Of a DNA stretch of 64,000 bases, positions 17,396 to 24,280 are shown in pieces. Made by a program: the position numbers and the translations under genes. Numbering within the stretch: the stretch's first letter is position 1; the number at the start of each line of letters is the position of its first letter. The notes beneath the pieces were generated by a model. That model worked only from the letters and a program-made list of their open reading frames with translations, was not told the origin of the DNA and made no database searches. Origin of the DNA: Dehalococcoidia bacterium (GTDB lineage: Bacteria; Chloroflexota; Dehalococcoidia; Tepidiformales; Tepidiformaceae); contig PQAO01000021.1 of the NCBI GenBank assembly GCA_003104995.1, forward strand, positions 310,001-374,000. Direction: 5' to 3'.

Positions 17396-17638
17396 AGCGC
17401 GTCAATCTCATTCGGGCACCTCTCCGCCCACGGGTGCCGTCTGCTCCGCGAAGGGCGTTCCCATTCCGTCGGGGTCAACCCCGCAACAGGTGCACGCGAG
17501 GCCATTCCCCGCCACAGCGAACTCAAGGACCAACTCGCACGCAGGATTGCCCAGAGGCTGGACGTGCCACCTCCTCCCGGGCAAAACGCTCCCGGCGGAC
17601 GTTGTCCTCGGCACGCTCCGGGAACTTTCGCCTTCTGA
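17392..17638 (+). pseudogene. hicA: hicA toxin gene disrupted by a +1 frameshift
   Basis: The GTG at 17392 overlaps the hicB stop and gives VKRVNLIR in frame. One extra G in the run at 17413-17416 then shifts the frame. If it is removed, the product continues HLSAHGCRLLREGRSHSV, then VNPATG and AIPRHSELKDQLARRIAQRL, a clear HicA double-stranded-RNA-binding fold with the catalytic His in GRSHSV. The residue after SHSV is Gly where Trp is usual. In the read sequence the toxin would not be made beyond ten residues. The alternative is a sequencing error at the G run. Confidence 0.75.
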
Positions 17639-17641
17639 GGC

Positions 17642-17974
17642 CTACGCTGGACGCCGCAGCGGTTCGACCTCTCGCTCGATGGTGTCGCCCAGCCCCCGTT
17701 TGGCTCTGCGGATGTCGAACTCGGTCTGGAGGTTCAGCCAGAACTGGGCCGATGTCCCGAAGAACCGTGCCAGGCGCAGCGCAGTGTCTGCCGTGATCGA
17801 CCTGGTACCGTGAACGATCTCGTTGATGCGCCTCGGAGGCACCCGCAACTCGCGGGCGAGCCGGTACTGGCTCATCCCCAGAGGCCTGAGGAACTCCTCG
17901 ATGAGAATCTCGCCCGGAGGGATGAGATCGAGGAGTTCGCTTCGGTCATCAGTGGTAGTCGGTGATTTCGACAT
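17642..17974 (-). CDS. higA: HigA-family antitoxin (helix-turn-helix)
   Basis: The 110-residue protein has an Xre-type helix-turn-helix from about residue 20 (IPPGEILIEEFLRPLGMSQ, then RLARELRVPPRRINEIVHG) and the HigA C-terminal motif FFGTSAQFWLNLQ. It should bind HigB and repress their shared promoter. I choose ATG 17974, nine bases after AAGGAG; an upstream in-frame ATG at 17983 sits directly on that Shine-Dalgarno. It overlaps the 3' end of higB by 26 bases, in the toxin-first order normal for higBA. Confidence 0.85.
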   Translation of the reverse strand: MSKSPTTTDDRSELLDLIPPGEILIEEFLRPLGMSQYRLARELRVPPRRINEIVHGTRSITADTALRLARFFGTSAQFWLNLQTEFDIRRAKRGLGDTIEREVEPLRRPA

Positions 17975-18230
17975 CGTAAGCATCTCCTTGTTCCCAGCGG
18001 AAACAAATCCTCCACTGGTCATTGACCCGAAGGCTCATCTGCCCTGCCCGATCGCCCGCCAGGCGCTCGAGCCTGTTGCCGGGCGGGCTGCGCAGCTCCT
18101 CAACAGCGAGGGCTGCGTGAAGCACGAGGAGCTTGCGGAGCGCGACCGGCTGGACCTCGCGCGGGAGACGACGGGCCAGCTCTCCGCGGAACACCCGTTC
18201 GGTTTCGCTATTGCCGAACGACTTGATCAT
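17949..18230 (-). CDS. higB: HigB-family mRNA interferase toxin
   Basis: The 93-residue RelE-superfamily toxin starts MIKSFGNSETERVFRG, has the RKLLVLHAA segment with RLERLAGDRAGQMSLRVN and ends WRICFRWEQGDAYDVEITDYH, the usual HigB C-terminus with its Arg and His. Such toxins cleave mRNA on the ribosome. ATG 18230 is chosen because family similarity starts there and a promoter -10 ends six bases upstream. It is transcribed divergently from hflX, with a palindromic operator between them. Confidence 0.88.
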   Translation of the reverse strand: MIKSFGNSETERVFRGELARRLPREVQPVALRKLLVLHAALAVEELRSPPGNRLERLAGDRAGQMSLRVNDQWRICFRWEQGDAYDVEITDYH

Positions 18231-18236
18231 GCCCCA

Positions 18237-18265
18237 GCTTGAATCGCATCCATGCATAACGTCAA
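18237..18265 (-). promoter_or_regulatory. higBA promoter
   Basis: On the minus strand TTGACG (18265-18260) and a weak -10 TCAAGC (18242-18237) are 17 bases apart. The higB ATG follows six bases later. The -35 lies inside the palindrome at 18250-18278, so repressor binding would block it. Confidence 0.42.
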
Positions 18266-18278
18266 GCGTTATGCATGG
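18250..18278. promoter_or_regulatory. Perfect palindrome, probable HigA operator
   Basis: CCATGCATAACG and its exact reverse complement flank a five-base TCAAG centre (12-base arms). It is AT-richer than its surroundings, has no T-run after it and overlaps the higB -35. HigA proteins bind TAACG...CGTTA-like dyads in other bacteria, which fits autoregulation. It is 61 bases upstream of hflX and might also affect that gene. Confidence 0.65.
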
Positions 18279-18338
18279 GTTCTTCCGGCACAAAGCCTCG
18301 CACCCCGGCCCCACAACCCGCTACGCTGGATCCAACAC

Positions 18339-19532
18339 ATGCCAAGAACCCTTCAATCAACAGCCCGAGTCGCTGACCGCGCCTACCTGGTTGCCGCCGA
18401 TACCCCCGGCGCCCTCCTCCCCGCCGAAGAGTCGCTCCAGGAGCTCGCCGAGCTGGCAAGAACTGCCGGCGCCGATGTCGTTGGGTCCGCCACCCAGAAG
18501 CTCGATCATCCACACCCGGCCACCTACATCGGCAAAGGCAAGGTCGATGAGGTCACGGAGGCCCGCAAGCAGCTCGGCGCTAACGTCGTTATCTTCGATG
18601 ACGAGCTTTCCCCTTCCCAGCAGCGCAACCTCGAGCGCACCCTGGGCGTCAAGGTCATCGACCGCACCGCGCTAATCCTCGACATTTTCGCGACACGCGC
18701 CCACACCCGCGAGGGCCGCGCTCAGGTCGAGCTCGCCCAGATGCAGTACCTCCTCCCCCGGCTCGCCGGCCAGTGGTCCCACCTCGAGCGCATGGAAGGC
18801 GCCATCGGCACCCGCGGCCCCGGCGAAACCCAGATTGAGACCGACCGCCGCCTCATTCGCAACCGGATTTCCAAGATCCGCCGTGACCTCGAAGAAGTCC
18901 GCACTCAGAGGGATCTCTACCGTCGCCGCCGTGCGCGCAACAACATGCCGGTCATTGCGCTCGTCGGCTACACCAACGCCGGGAAGTCCACGCTCATGCG
19001 GGCCCTCAGTGGCGCCGACGTACTCGCTGAGGACAAGCTCTTCGCCACGCTCGACCCGGTCACCCGGCGCATCAGCCTCCCGTCCGGCGAGGTCGTCCTC
19101 CTGACTGATACCGTGGGCTTCATCCAAAAGCTCCCCACCGGGCTTGTCGCCGCCTTCCGCGCCACGCTCGAGGAACTCGAAGAAGCCGACTTGCTCCTCC
19201 ACGTCATCGACATCTCGCACGCCAACGCCTACGAGCAGACCGAGACGGTCGACGCCACCCTGAAGGATCTCGGGGTTGAATCGAAGCCGCGCCTGCTCGC
19301 ACTGAACAAGGTCGACTTGCTCGCGAACGAGGACGGCACCCGCGTCGCCGACTTCGATGAAGCGCGGGCAGCCCTCCAGGGCGCCGGCGCCCCGCCGCGC
19401 AATGTGGTCGCTATTTCGGCCGAGCGCCGCTGGGGACTCGACCTCCTCCGCCAGCGCATCCAGGACGCCCTCGATGGCGACCTTGATGGCGAACACGAGC
19501 CGCTGTCCACGCTTATGCGTTCGGCCGTTTGA
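18339..19532 (+). CDS. hflX: Ribosome-associated GTPase HflX
   Basis: HflX splits stalled or stress-inactivated 70S ribosomes. The 397-residue protein has the N-terminal HflX domain with the YIGKGKVDEV-type segment, a coiled helical linker with GPGETQIETDRR, then a GTPase domain with G1 GYTNAGKST, G3 DTVGFI and G4 NKVD. ATG 18339 is chosen by family length; the open frame extends back into the higBA operator, which makes an earlier start unlikely. The next gene follows after 33 bases. Confidence 0.94.
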   Translation: MPRTLQSTARVADRAYLVAADTPGALLPAEESLQELAELARTAGADVVGSATQKLDHPHPATYIGKGKVDEVTEARKQLGANVVIFDDELSPSQQRNLERTLGVKVIDRTALILDIFATRAHTREGRAQVELAQMQYLLPRLAGQWSHLERMEGAIGTRGPGETQIETDRRLIRNRISKIRRDLEEVRTQRDLYRRRRARNNMPVIALVGYTNAGKSTLMRALSGADVLAEDKLFATLDPVTRRISLPSGEVVLLTDTVGFIQKLPTGLVAAFRATLEELEEADLLLHVIDISHANAYEQTETVDATLKDLGVESKPRLLALNKVDLLANEDGTRVADFDEARAALQGAGAPPRNVVAISAERRWGLDLLRQRIQDALDGDLDGEHEPLSTLMRSAV

Positions 19533-19565
19533 ACCCCGCCCGGCGAACCGGTAGAACACCCCTGT

Positions 19566-20849
19566 ATGAACCCTGAGAGCCCAACTATCCCGCTCGAACA
19601 CCCCGCGGGGCCCCTCACGGGCTACCGTGTGCTGGACTTTGCCGACCAGAAGGGCCAGCTCTGTGCCCGCATCCTCGGCGAACTCGGCGCAGACGTGATC
19701 AAGGTCGAACCTCCGCGCGACGGCGACCCAACCCGCCAGAATGGGCCGTTCTTCAAAGGCGAAGCTGGTCCGGACACGAGCCTCTTCTGGTGGACGATGA
19801 ACGCCGGCAAGCGCTCCGTCTCGCTCCAGCTGAAGCTCGAGGCCGGGCGCGACATTCTCCGCCGGCTCATCGCCGTTTCTGACATTGTCATCGAGACCAA
19901 CATGCCCGGCGACGCTGCGCCTCTCGGCCTCGACTACGAGTCCGTCAGTGCCGCGAACCCATCGGCCATCCTTGTGAGTATCACCAACTTCGGCCAGGCC
20001 GGGCCTTACGCGAAGTGGCAGGCCACCGACATCATCGGCCAGGCCATGGGCGGCCTGATGCACCTCAACGGTGACGACGAGCATGGTCCCGTTCGCGTCA
20101 CCGCGCCCCAGGCCTACGCCCAGGTCAACTTCCAGGCCGCGGTCGGCGCGATGGTCGCGCTCTATGCGCGCGGCGTGAACGACGGCATCGGCCAGCACGT
20201 CGATGTTTCGATGCAGGAGGCCGTCGCCAACGCGATGGACAACAACCAGCAGATGTGGGACATCCGCCGCATAAACGCCTCCGGGCCAGGTTTGCATCGG
20301 AATGCCAACGGTGTGAAGGGCCCGCGGTATCTCTTCGAAACCGCCGATGGCTGGCTTGTCGCGCTCCAGACCGGTGGCCTCATCGGCGCCAGCGCAAACC
20401 TTACCATCGACTGGCTGGCCGAGGCCGGCGAAGCGCGCGGGCTCGATTCGCCCGAATGGCGCGCGCGCCTTACCTCGCCCCAGCCACTGCCGCCGGATGA
20501 TGTCCGCTTCGTCGAGGAGACCCTCGCTGCATTCCTCCGCACCCGCAAGAAGGAAGCGCTCGTCGAAGAGGCCCAGCGGCGTGGTGCGGGCTGGGCCCCG
20601 GTCTTCAGTCCTCGCGAGATCGTCGACAGCAAACACCTCGCAGCCCGGGACTACTGGATCCGGGTCATCCACGAGGACATTGGCGAGTCGTTTATTTACC
20701 CCGGCGCCCCGTTCAAACTCAGCGAGACACCCTGGAAGCAGCGGGGCAGGGCGCCCCATATTGGCGAACACAACATCCAGGTCTACGGCAGCCTCCTTGG
20801 GCTTGACCAAGCAGAGCTGCGGCGCCTCAAGCTGAAAATGGTGGTGTAA
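19566..20849 (+). CDS. Family III CoA-transferase (CaiB/BaiF), catalytic-Asp subunit
   Basis: Family III transferases move CoA between acids through an aspartyl-CoA thioester. The 427-residue protein has the family N-terminus RVLDFADQKGQLCARILGELGADVIKVE (two adjoining motifs, the second being LGADVIKVEPP) and the active-site segment TDIIGQAMGG, in which Asp is the expected catalytic residue. HVDVSMQEA near the middle is also typical. The acid substrate is unknown. It is followed four bases later by a second transferase that lacks the Asp, so the two may form a heteromer. Confidence 0.87.
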   Translation: MNPESPTIPLEHPAGPLTGYRVLDFADQKGQLCARILGELGADVIKVEPPRDGDPTRQNGPFFKGEAGPDTSLFWWTMNAGKRSVSLQLKLEAGRDILRRLIAVSDIVIETNMPGDAAPLGLDYESVSAANPSAILVSITNFGQAGPYAKWQATDIIGQAMGGLMHLNGDDEHGPVRVTAPQAYAQVNFQAAVGAMVALYARGVNDGIGQHVDVSMQEAVANAMDNNQQMWDIRRINASGPGLHRNANGVKGPRYLFETADGWLVALQTGGLIGASANLTIDWLAEAGEARGLDSPEWRARLTSPQPLPPDDVRFVEETLAAFLRTRKKEALVEEAQRRGAGWAPVFSPREIVDSKHLAARDYWIRVIHEDIGESFIYPGAPFKLSETPWKQRGRAPHIGEHNIQVYGSLLGLDQAELRRLKLKMVV

Positions 20850-20853
20850 CCCG

Positions 20854-22143
20854 ATGGCCGAAGCACTCAAGCAGCCATTCGCCGGCCTCCGTGTGGCCGA
20901 TTTCGCATGGGTCGGCGTCGGGCCCATCGTCTCCAAGTACCTGGCCGACCACGGCGCGGAAGTGGTCCGCATCGAATCCAGCACCTACCCCGAAGCCCTC
21001 CGCCGGGTCGGTCCGTTCGTCGACGGCCAGCCCGGCATCGACCGCTCGGGCTACTACGCGAACTTCAACAGCTCCAAGCTCGGCGCCACCGTGAACCTGA
21101 AGCACCCCCGCGGGCCTGAACTCATCAAGCGGTTCATCGCCACCTGCGATGTTGTCACAGAATCCTTCACGCCGGGCACCATGGCGAAGTTCGGGCTCGA
21201 CTACGATTCGCTCCGCCAGCTCCGGCCTGACCTCCTCATGATCTCCATGCCGCTCTACGGCCAGACGGGCCCGTGGGCGAACTACATGGGCTATGGCCAC
21301 GTCCTCCAGGCCGCGGCTGGCTACAACCATATGACCGGCTGGCCCGACCAACCGCCAATCGGTACTGGCGTGGCCTACACCGACTTCCTCGTGCCCCACC
21401 TTGCCGCCACCGCCCTCATCGCCGCGCTCGACTACCGCCGCCGCACCGGGAAGGGCCAGTACATTGACTTCAGCCAGATGGAAGCCGCGGTCCACGGCCT
21501 CGGTACCGCCATCCTCGATTGGACTGCCAACGGCCACGAACAGATCCGTCTGGGCAACCACGACATGGAGGCTGCCCCCCACAACGCCTACAAGTGCCGC
21601 GATGGTCGCTGGATCGCCATCGCCTGCACCACCGAGAAGCACTGGGAGGGCCTGAAGGCGGCCCTCGGGCGCCCCGAGTGGTGCGACATGGACCGCATGC
21701 GCCGCCGCTGGCAGCGCATCAACGAGCTCAAAGAGATCGACCGGCACCTGGGCTACTGGTTCGAGGACTTCACCCGTCTCGAGCAGGAGCCCGCGCTCCA
21801 GGCCGAGGAAGGAGTCGAGGCGCCGCCCATTCGCAAGTTCACCACCCAGGAGGTCGTCGAACTGATGCAATCGTTCGGTGTGCCCTGCGGCATCGTCCAA
21901 TCGCCCGAAGCCATGCACGCCGACCCCCAGCTGGCCCATCGCGGCCACTACTGGAAACTCCAGCACCCCGTCATGGGTCTCCGGACCTACGATTGCCCGG
22001 CGTTCCGGCTTTCGAAGACGCCAACCGAACTGCGCAAGGCGGCCCCCTGCCTTGGCGAGGACAACGAGTATGTCTTCAAGGAGGTCGTCGGGCTCAGCGA
22101 GGACGAGTTCATCGAACTCCTCGCCGGCGGCGCGTTCGAGTAG
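20854..22143 (+). CDS. Family III CoA-transferase homologue without the catalytic Asp
   Basis: The 429-residue protein is clearly in the CaiB/BaiF family (LRVADFAWVGVGP, then YLADHGAEVVRIES, and YIDFSQMEA in the middle). The segment that matches TDIIGQAMGG in its neighbour reads YGHVLQAAAG, so Gly stands where the catalytic Asp is expected. It may be the non-catalytic subunit of a two-part transferase, or it may bind CoA esters without transfer. It ends just before a strong bidirectional terminator. Confidence 0.85.
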   Translation: MAEALKQPFAGLRVADFAWVGVGPIVSKYLADHGAEVVRIESSTYPEALRRVGPFVDGQPGIDRSGYYANFNSSKLGATVNLKHPRGPELIKRFIATCDVVTESFTPGTMAKFGLDYDSLRQLRPDLLMISMPLYGQTGPWANYMGYGHVLQAAAGYNHMTGWPDQPPIGTGVAYTDFLVPHLAATALIAALDYRRRTGKGQYIDFSQMEAAVHGLGTAILDWTANGHEQIRLGNHDMEAAPHNAYKCRDGRWIAIACTTEKHWEGLKAALGRPEWCDMDRMRRRWQRINELKEIDRHLGYWFEDFTRLEQEPALQAEEGVEAPPIRKFTTQEVVELMQSFGVPCGIVQSPEAMHADPQLAHRGHYWKLQHPVMGLRTYDCPAFRLSKTPTELRKAAPCLGEDNEYVFKEVVGLSEDEFIELLAGGAFE

Positions 22144-22157
22144 GCTCTTGCGCCAGC

Positions 22158-22195
22158 AAAACGAAGCCCCGGCGTTTGCGCCGGGGCTTCGTTTT
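22158..22195. terminator. Strong bidirectional terminator
   Basis: A perfect 17-base-pair stem (AAAACGAAGCCCCGGCG and its complement) has a TTTG loop. It has T-runs on both strands, so it can end the CoA-transferase transcript (plus) and the cox operon transcript (minus). Confidence 0.92.
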
Positions 22196-22214
22196 GTCTT
22201 CCGTTTGGGAAACC

Positions 22215-23591
22215 CTACTGCACGACGAAGTCGCCAAACATCTCCGTCGGATGGAGATCGCACATGAAGTAGTACGTCCCGGCATCCGCCACGGTGAAGC
22301 TGACCGTATCCGTCTGGCCACCGTCGATGATCTTTCCCTGGGCGCCGTCGACCAGCGTCTTCCCGCCCTTCTTGTCGAGGAAGTGGATGTTGTGCTTCGC
22401 CTTCCCGTTGTTGGCCAGGGTGACGGAGAACTCCTCGCCGGCCTTGGCGTTGAGCGTGTTCTTGTCGAACTTGTTGTCTGTCGCGACCACCTGCTCGCCG
22501 CCGGCCGGGACATCCCCGCCCCCGCCGCCTGCGGTCTCGCCCGTGCCGGTCGGCCCGCCCTCGACAACCTTGAAGGTCCCATTCATCTGGTCCGGGTGCA
22601 GGTCGCACAGGAAGTAGTAGTCGCCGACACCAGGAGTCGTGAAGGTCAGCTTCGTTTCTGTGCCGCCCCCATCGATGATTTCTCCCTGCGCTCCATCGGC
22701 GAGGGTCGTGCCCCCCACCTTGTCCAGGAAGTGGATGTTGTGCTTCGCCGCCCCGTTGTTCACGAGGGTGACCGTAATCTCCGCGTTCGGCCCGGCCACG
22801 ATTTCGGCCTTGTCGAACTTGTTGTCGGTTGCGACCACGCGGAAGGCGTTGCTCGGCGGGGGGGTCGGCTCAGCGGTGCCGCCATTGCTGCCGGTGCTAT
22901 CGCTCTGGAAGAGGCTCAGGCCGGCGCCGACCATGAACCCGCCCACCATCAGGGCAGCGAGCGTCGTGAATGCCGCGCCCGCTCCGAACCGGAACGACAC
23001 GTCCTTCGTATCGCGCACCACTTCCATGTCGAACACCTGGACCGAGCCCGGCACGACTTCGTCGGAGTGGTTTGCAAGCAGGTCGAGCATCGTGTGACGG
23101 GTCTGTTCGTACGTTGCCAGCCCTTCCCGGTCAGACCACGTCGTTTCGACCAGCACCTGTGAGGGACCGGTCTCGGCCGGAGAGAGGATGATCCGCAGGT
23201 CCTGGAAGCCATCCAGGTCTCGGAGCCCGCTGTTCGAGGATTCCAGCTGATGAATCACTCCCGCTGTGCGGGCGGTCTCGACCTGGCCCTCGGCGATGCC
23301 AAACGTGACGACCTGGGTATAGCGCGCTTCGCGCGGGCCGCGGATGTGGCTCTGCTCGGCCTTGCGCTTCATGCGGCCGTCTTCGTACGCCCATCCGAAG
23401 ACAGCAAGGAGTGTCGAAACGATCGCGGCCCCAAGGAGCGGCCCGGCGAAGTCGTTACCCGTATCGCGCGACCAGAAGATCAGCGCGGCCCCGAGAAAGA
23501 GCCCTGCGGCACCAACTACGAGCGGCCAGACGCTCGGGTCGGGGAGATGTACTTCCCCGTGTGAGCCGTTTTCGTTGGGCTGGTGATCCAT
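22215..23591 (-). CDS. Membrane-anchored double-cupredoxin protein with an ABM-like domain
   Basis: The 458-residue protein is a multidomain fusion. Two N-terminal helices (about 21-39 and 49-67) resemble a subunit IV-type oxidase hairpin. A ferredoxin-like ABM/dimeric barrel region follows (about 90-195), then a third helix (about 205-227), a Pro/Gly linker and two cupredoxin domains. Their type I copper ligands are His284, Cys329, His332, Met336 and His400, Cys444, His447, Met451. The two domains are near copies, joined by a Gly-rich linker. It is the last gene of the cox operon, 37 bases after coxC, so electron transfer to the oxidase or copper handling is likely. No c-type haem motif is present. 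Confidence 0.85.
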   Translation of the reverse strand: MDHQPNENGSHGEVHLPDPSVWPLVVGAAGLFLGAALIFWSRDTGNDFAGPLLGAAIVSTLLAVFGWAYEDGRMKRKAEQSHIRGPREARYTQVVTFGIAEGQVETARTAGVIHQLESSNSGLRDLDGFQDLRIILSPAETGPSQVLVETTWSDREGLATYEQTRHTMLDLLANHSDEVVPGSVQVFDMEVVRDTKDVSFRFGAGAAFTTLAALMVGGFMVGAGLSLFQSDSTGSNGGTAEPTPPPSNAFRVVATDNKFDKAEIVAGPNAEITVTLVNNGAAKHNIHFLDKVGGTTLADGAQGEIIDGGGTETKLTFTTPGVGDYYFLCDLHPDQMNGTFKVVEGGPTGTGETAGGGGGDVPAGGEQVVATDNKFDKNTLNAKAGEEFSVTLANNGKAKHNIHFLDKKGGKTLVDGAQGKIIDGGQTDTVSFTVADAGTYYFMCDLHPTEMFGDFVVQ

Positions 23592-23628
23592 ACAGTGCTT
23601 CTCCCCATGAGCAGCTCAGGCTGCTGTG

Positions 23629-24240
23629 CTACTTAACGATATACAGGACGGTGAAGAGGGCAATCCAAACGACATCGACGAAGTGCCAGTAGAACGAGCA
23701 GGCTTCGACGGCTTCGTGGCGCGCTGCGGAGAACTGACCTGCCATGGAGCGCGCCAGAATCACCCCCATGAAAATGACCCCCCCGGCGACGTGTGCACCG
23801 TGGAAGCCGGTCAGAGTGTAGAACGTTGTCCCGTACACGGTATCGCCCGCCCGGAAGTGGAGCTGGCTGTAGTCGAACATCTGGGCCGTCAGGAACACCA
23901 GGCCGAGCACGATCGTCACCATCAGCCACCGGATCAGGGCCGTGCGATCGCCCCTTCGGATGGCCCACACCCCAAATTGGATCGTCACCGAACTGAGCAC
24001 CAGCAGGATCGTCGCAATAAACGGCAGCGCGAATTCGACTTCGAGCTTCACGCCGCGTGCGATCTGTTCCGCCGTGAGCATGTTCTCGGGAGGCCATTCG
24101 GTCGCATCGGCGCGAGCGATGAAGTACGCCGCGAACAGGCCGCCAAAGAACATCACCTCCGAGGCGATGAAGAGGATGAAGCCGAGCATTCCGTTGCTCA
24201 GGCCCTGTTTGTGCTGTGTGGCTATTCCGTGGGTTGCCAT
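23629..24240 (-). CDS. coxC: Cytochrome c oxidase subunit III
   Basis: The 203-residue protein has five transmembrane helices with the ASEVMFFGGLFAAYF segment of subunit III, the GFHGAHV motif near residue 145 and the C-terminal SFYWHFVDVVWI signature. It is the five-helix short form found in many bacterial caa3 oxidases. It stabilises the catalytic subunit rather than carrying redox centres. It lies 40 bases after coxA in the coxB-coxA-coxC order. Confidence 0.94.
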   Translation of the reverse strand: MATHGIATQHKQGLSNGMLGFILFIASEVMFFGGLFAAYFIARADATEWPPENMLTAEQIARGVKLEVEFALPFIATILLVLSSVTIQFGVWAIRRGDRTALIRWLMVTIVLGLVFLTAQMFDYSQLHFRAGDTVYGTTFYTLTGFHGAHVAGGVIFMGVILARSMAGQFSAARHEAVEACSFYWHFVDVVWIALFTVLYIVK

Positions 24241-24280
24241 CGATTACGTCTCCCTCAGATTCGAAATGCGGCGGGTCGGG

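Noticed and set aside
18672..20984. A 770-codon minus-strand frame opposite hflX and the first CoA-transferase
   Set aside because: It shows no recognisable domain, and both genes on the plus strand have diagnostic motifs in their own frames.
22300..22860. A DNA direct repeat in the last cox operon gene, first considered as a mobile or CRISPR-like repeat
   Set aside because: It is the tandem duplication of the cupredoxin coding region, in frame with complete copper ligands in both copies.
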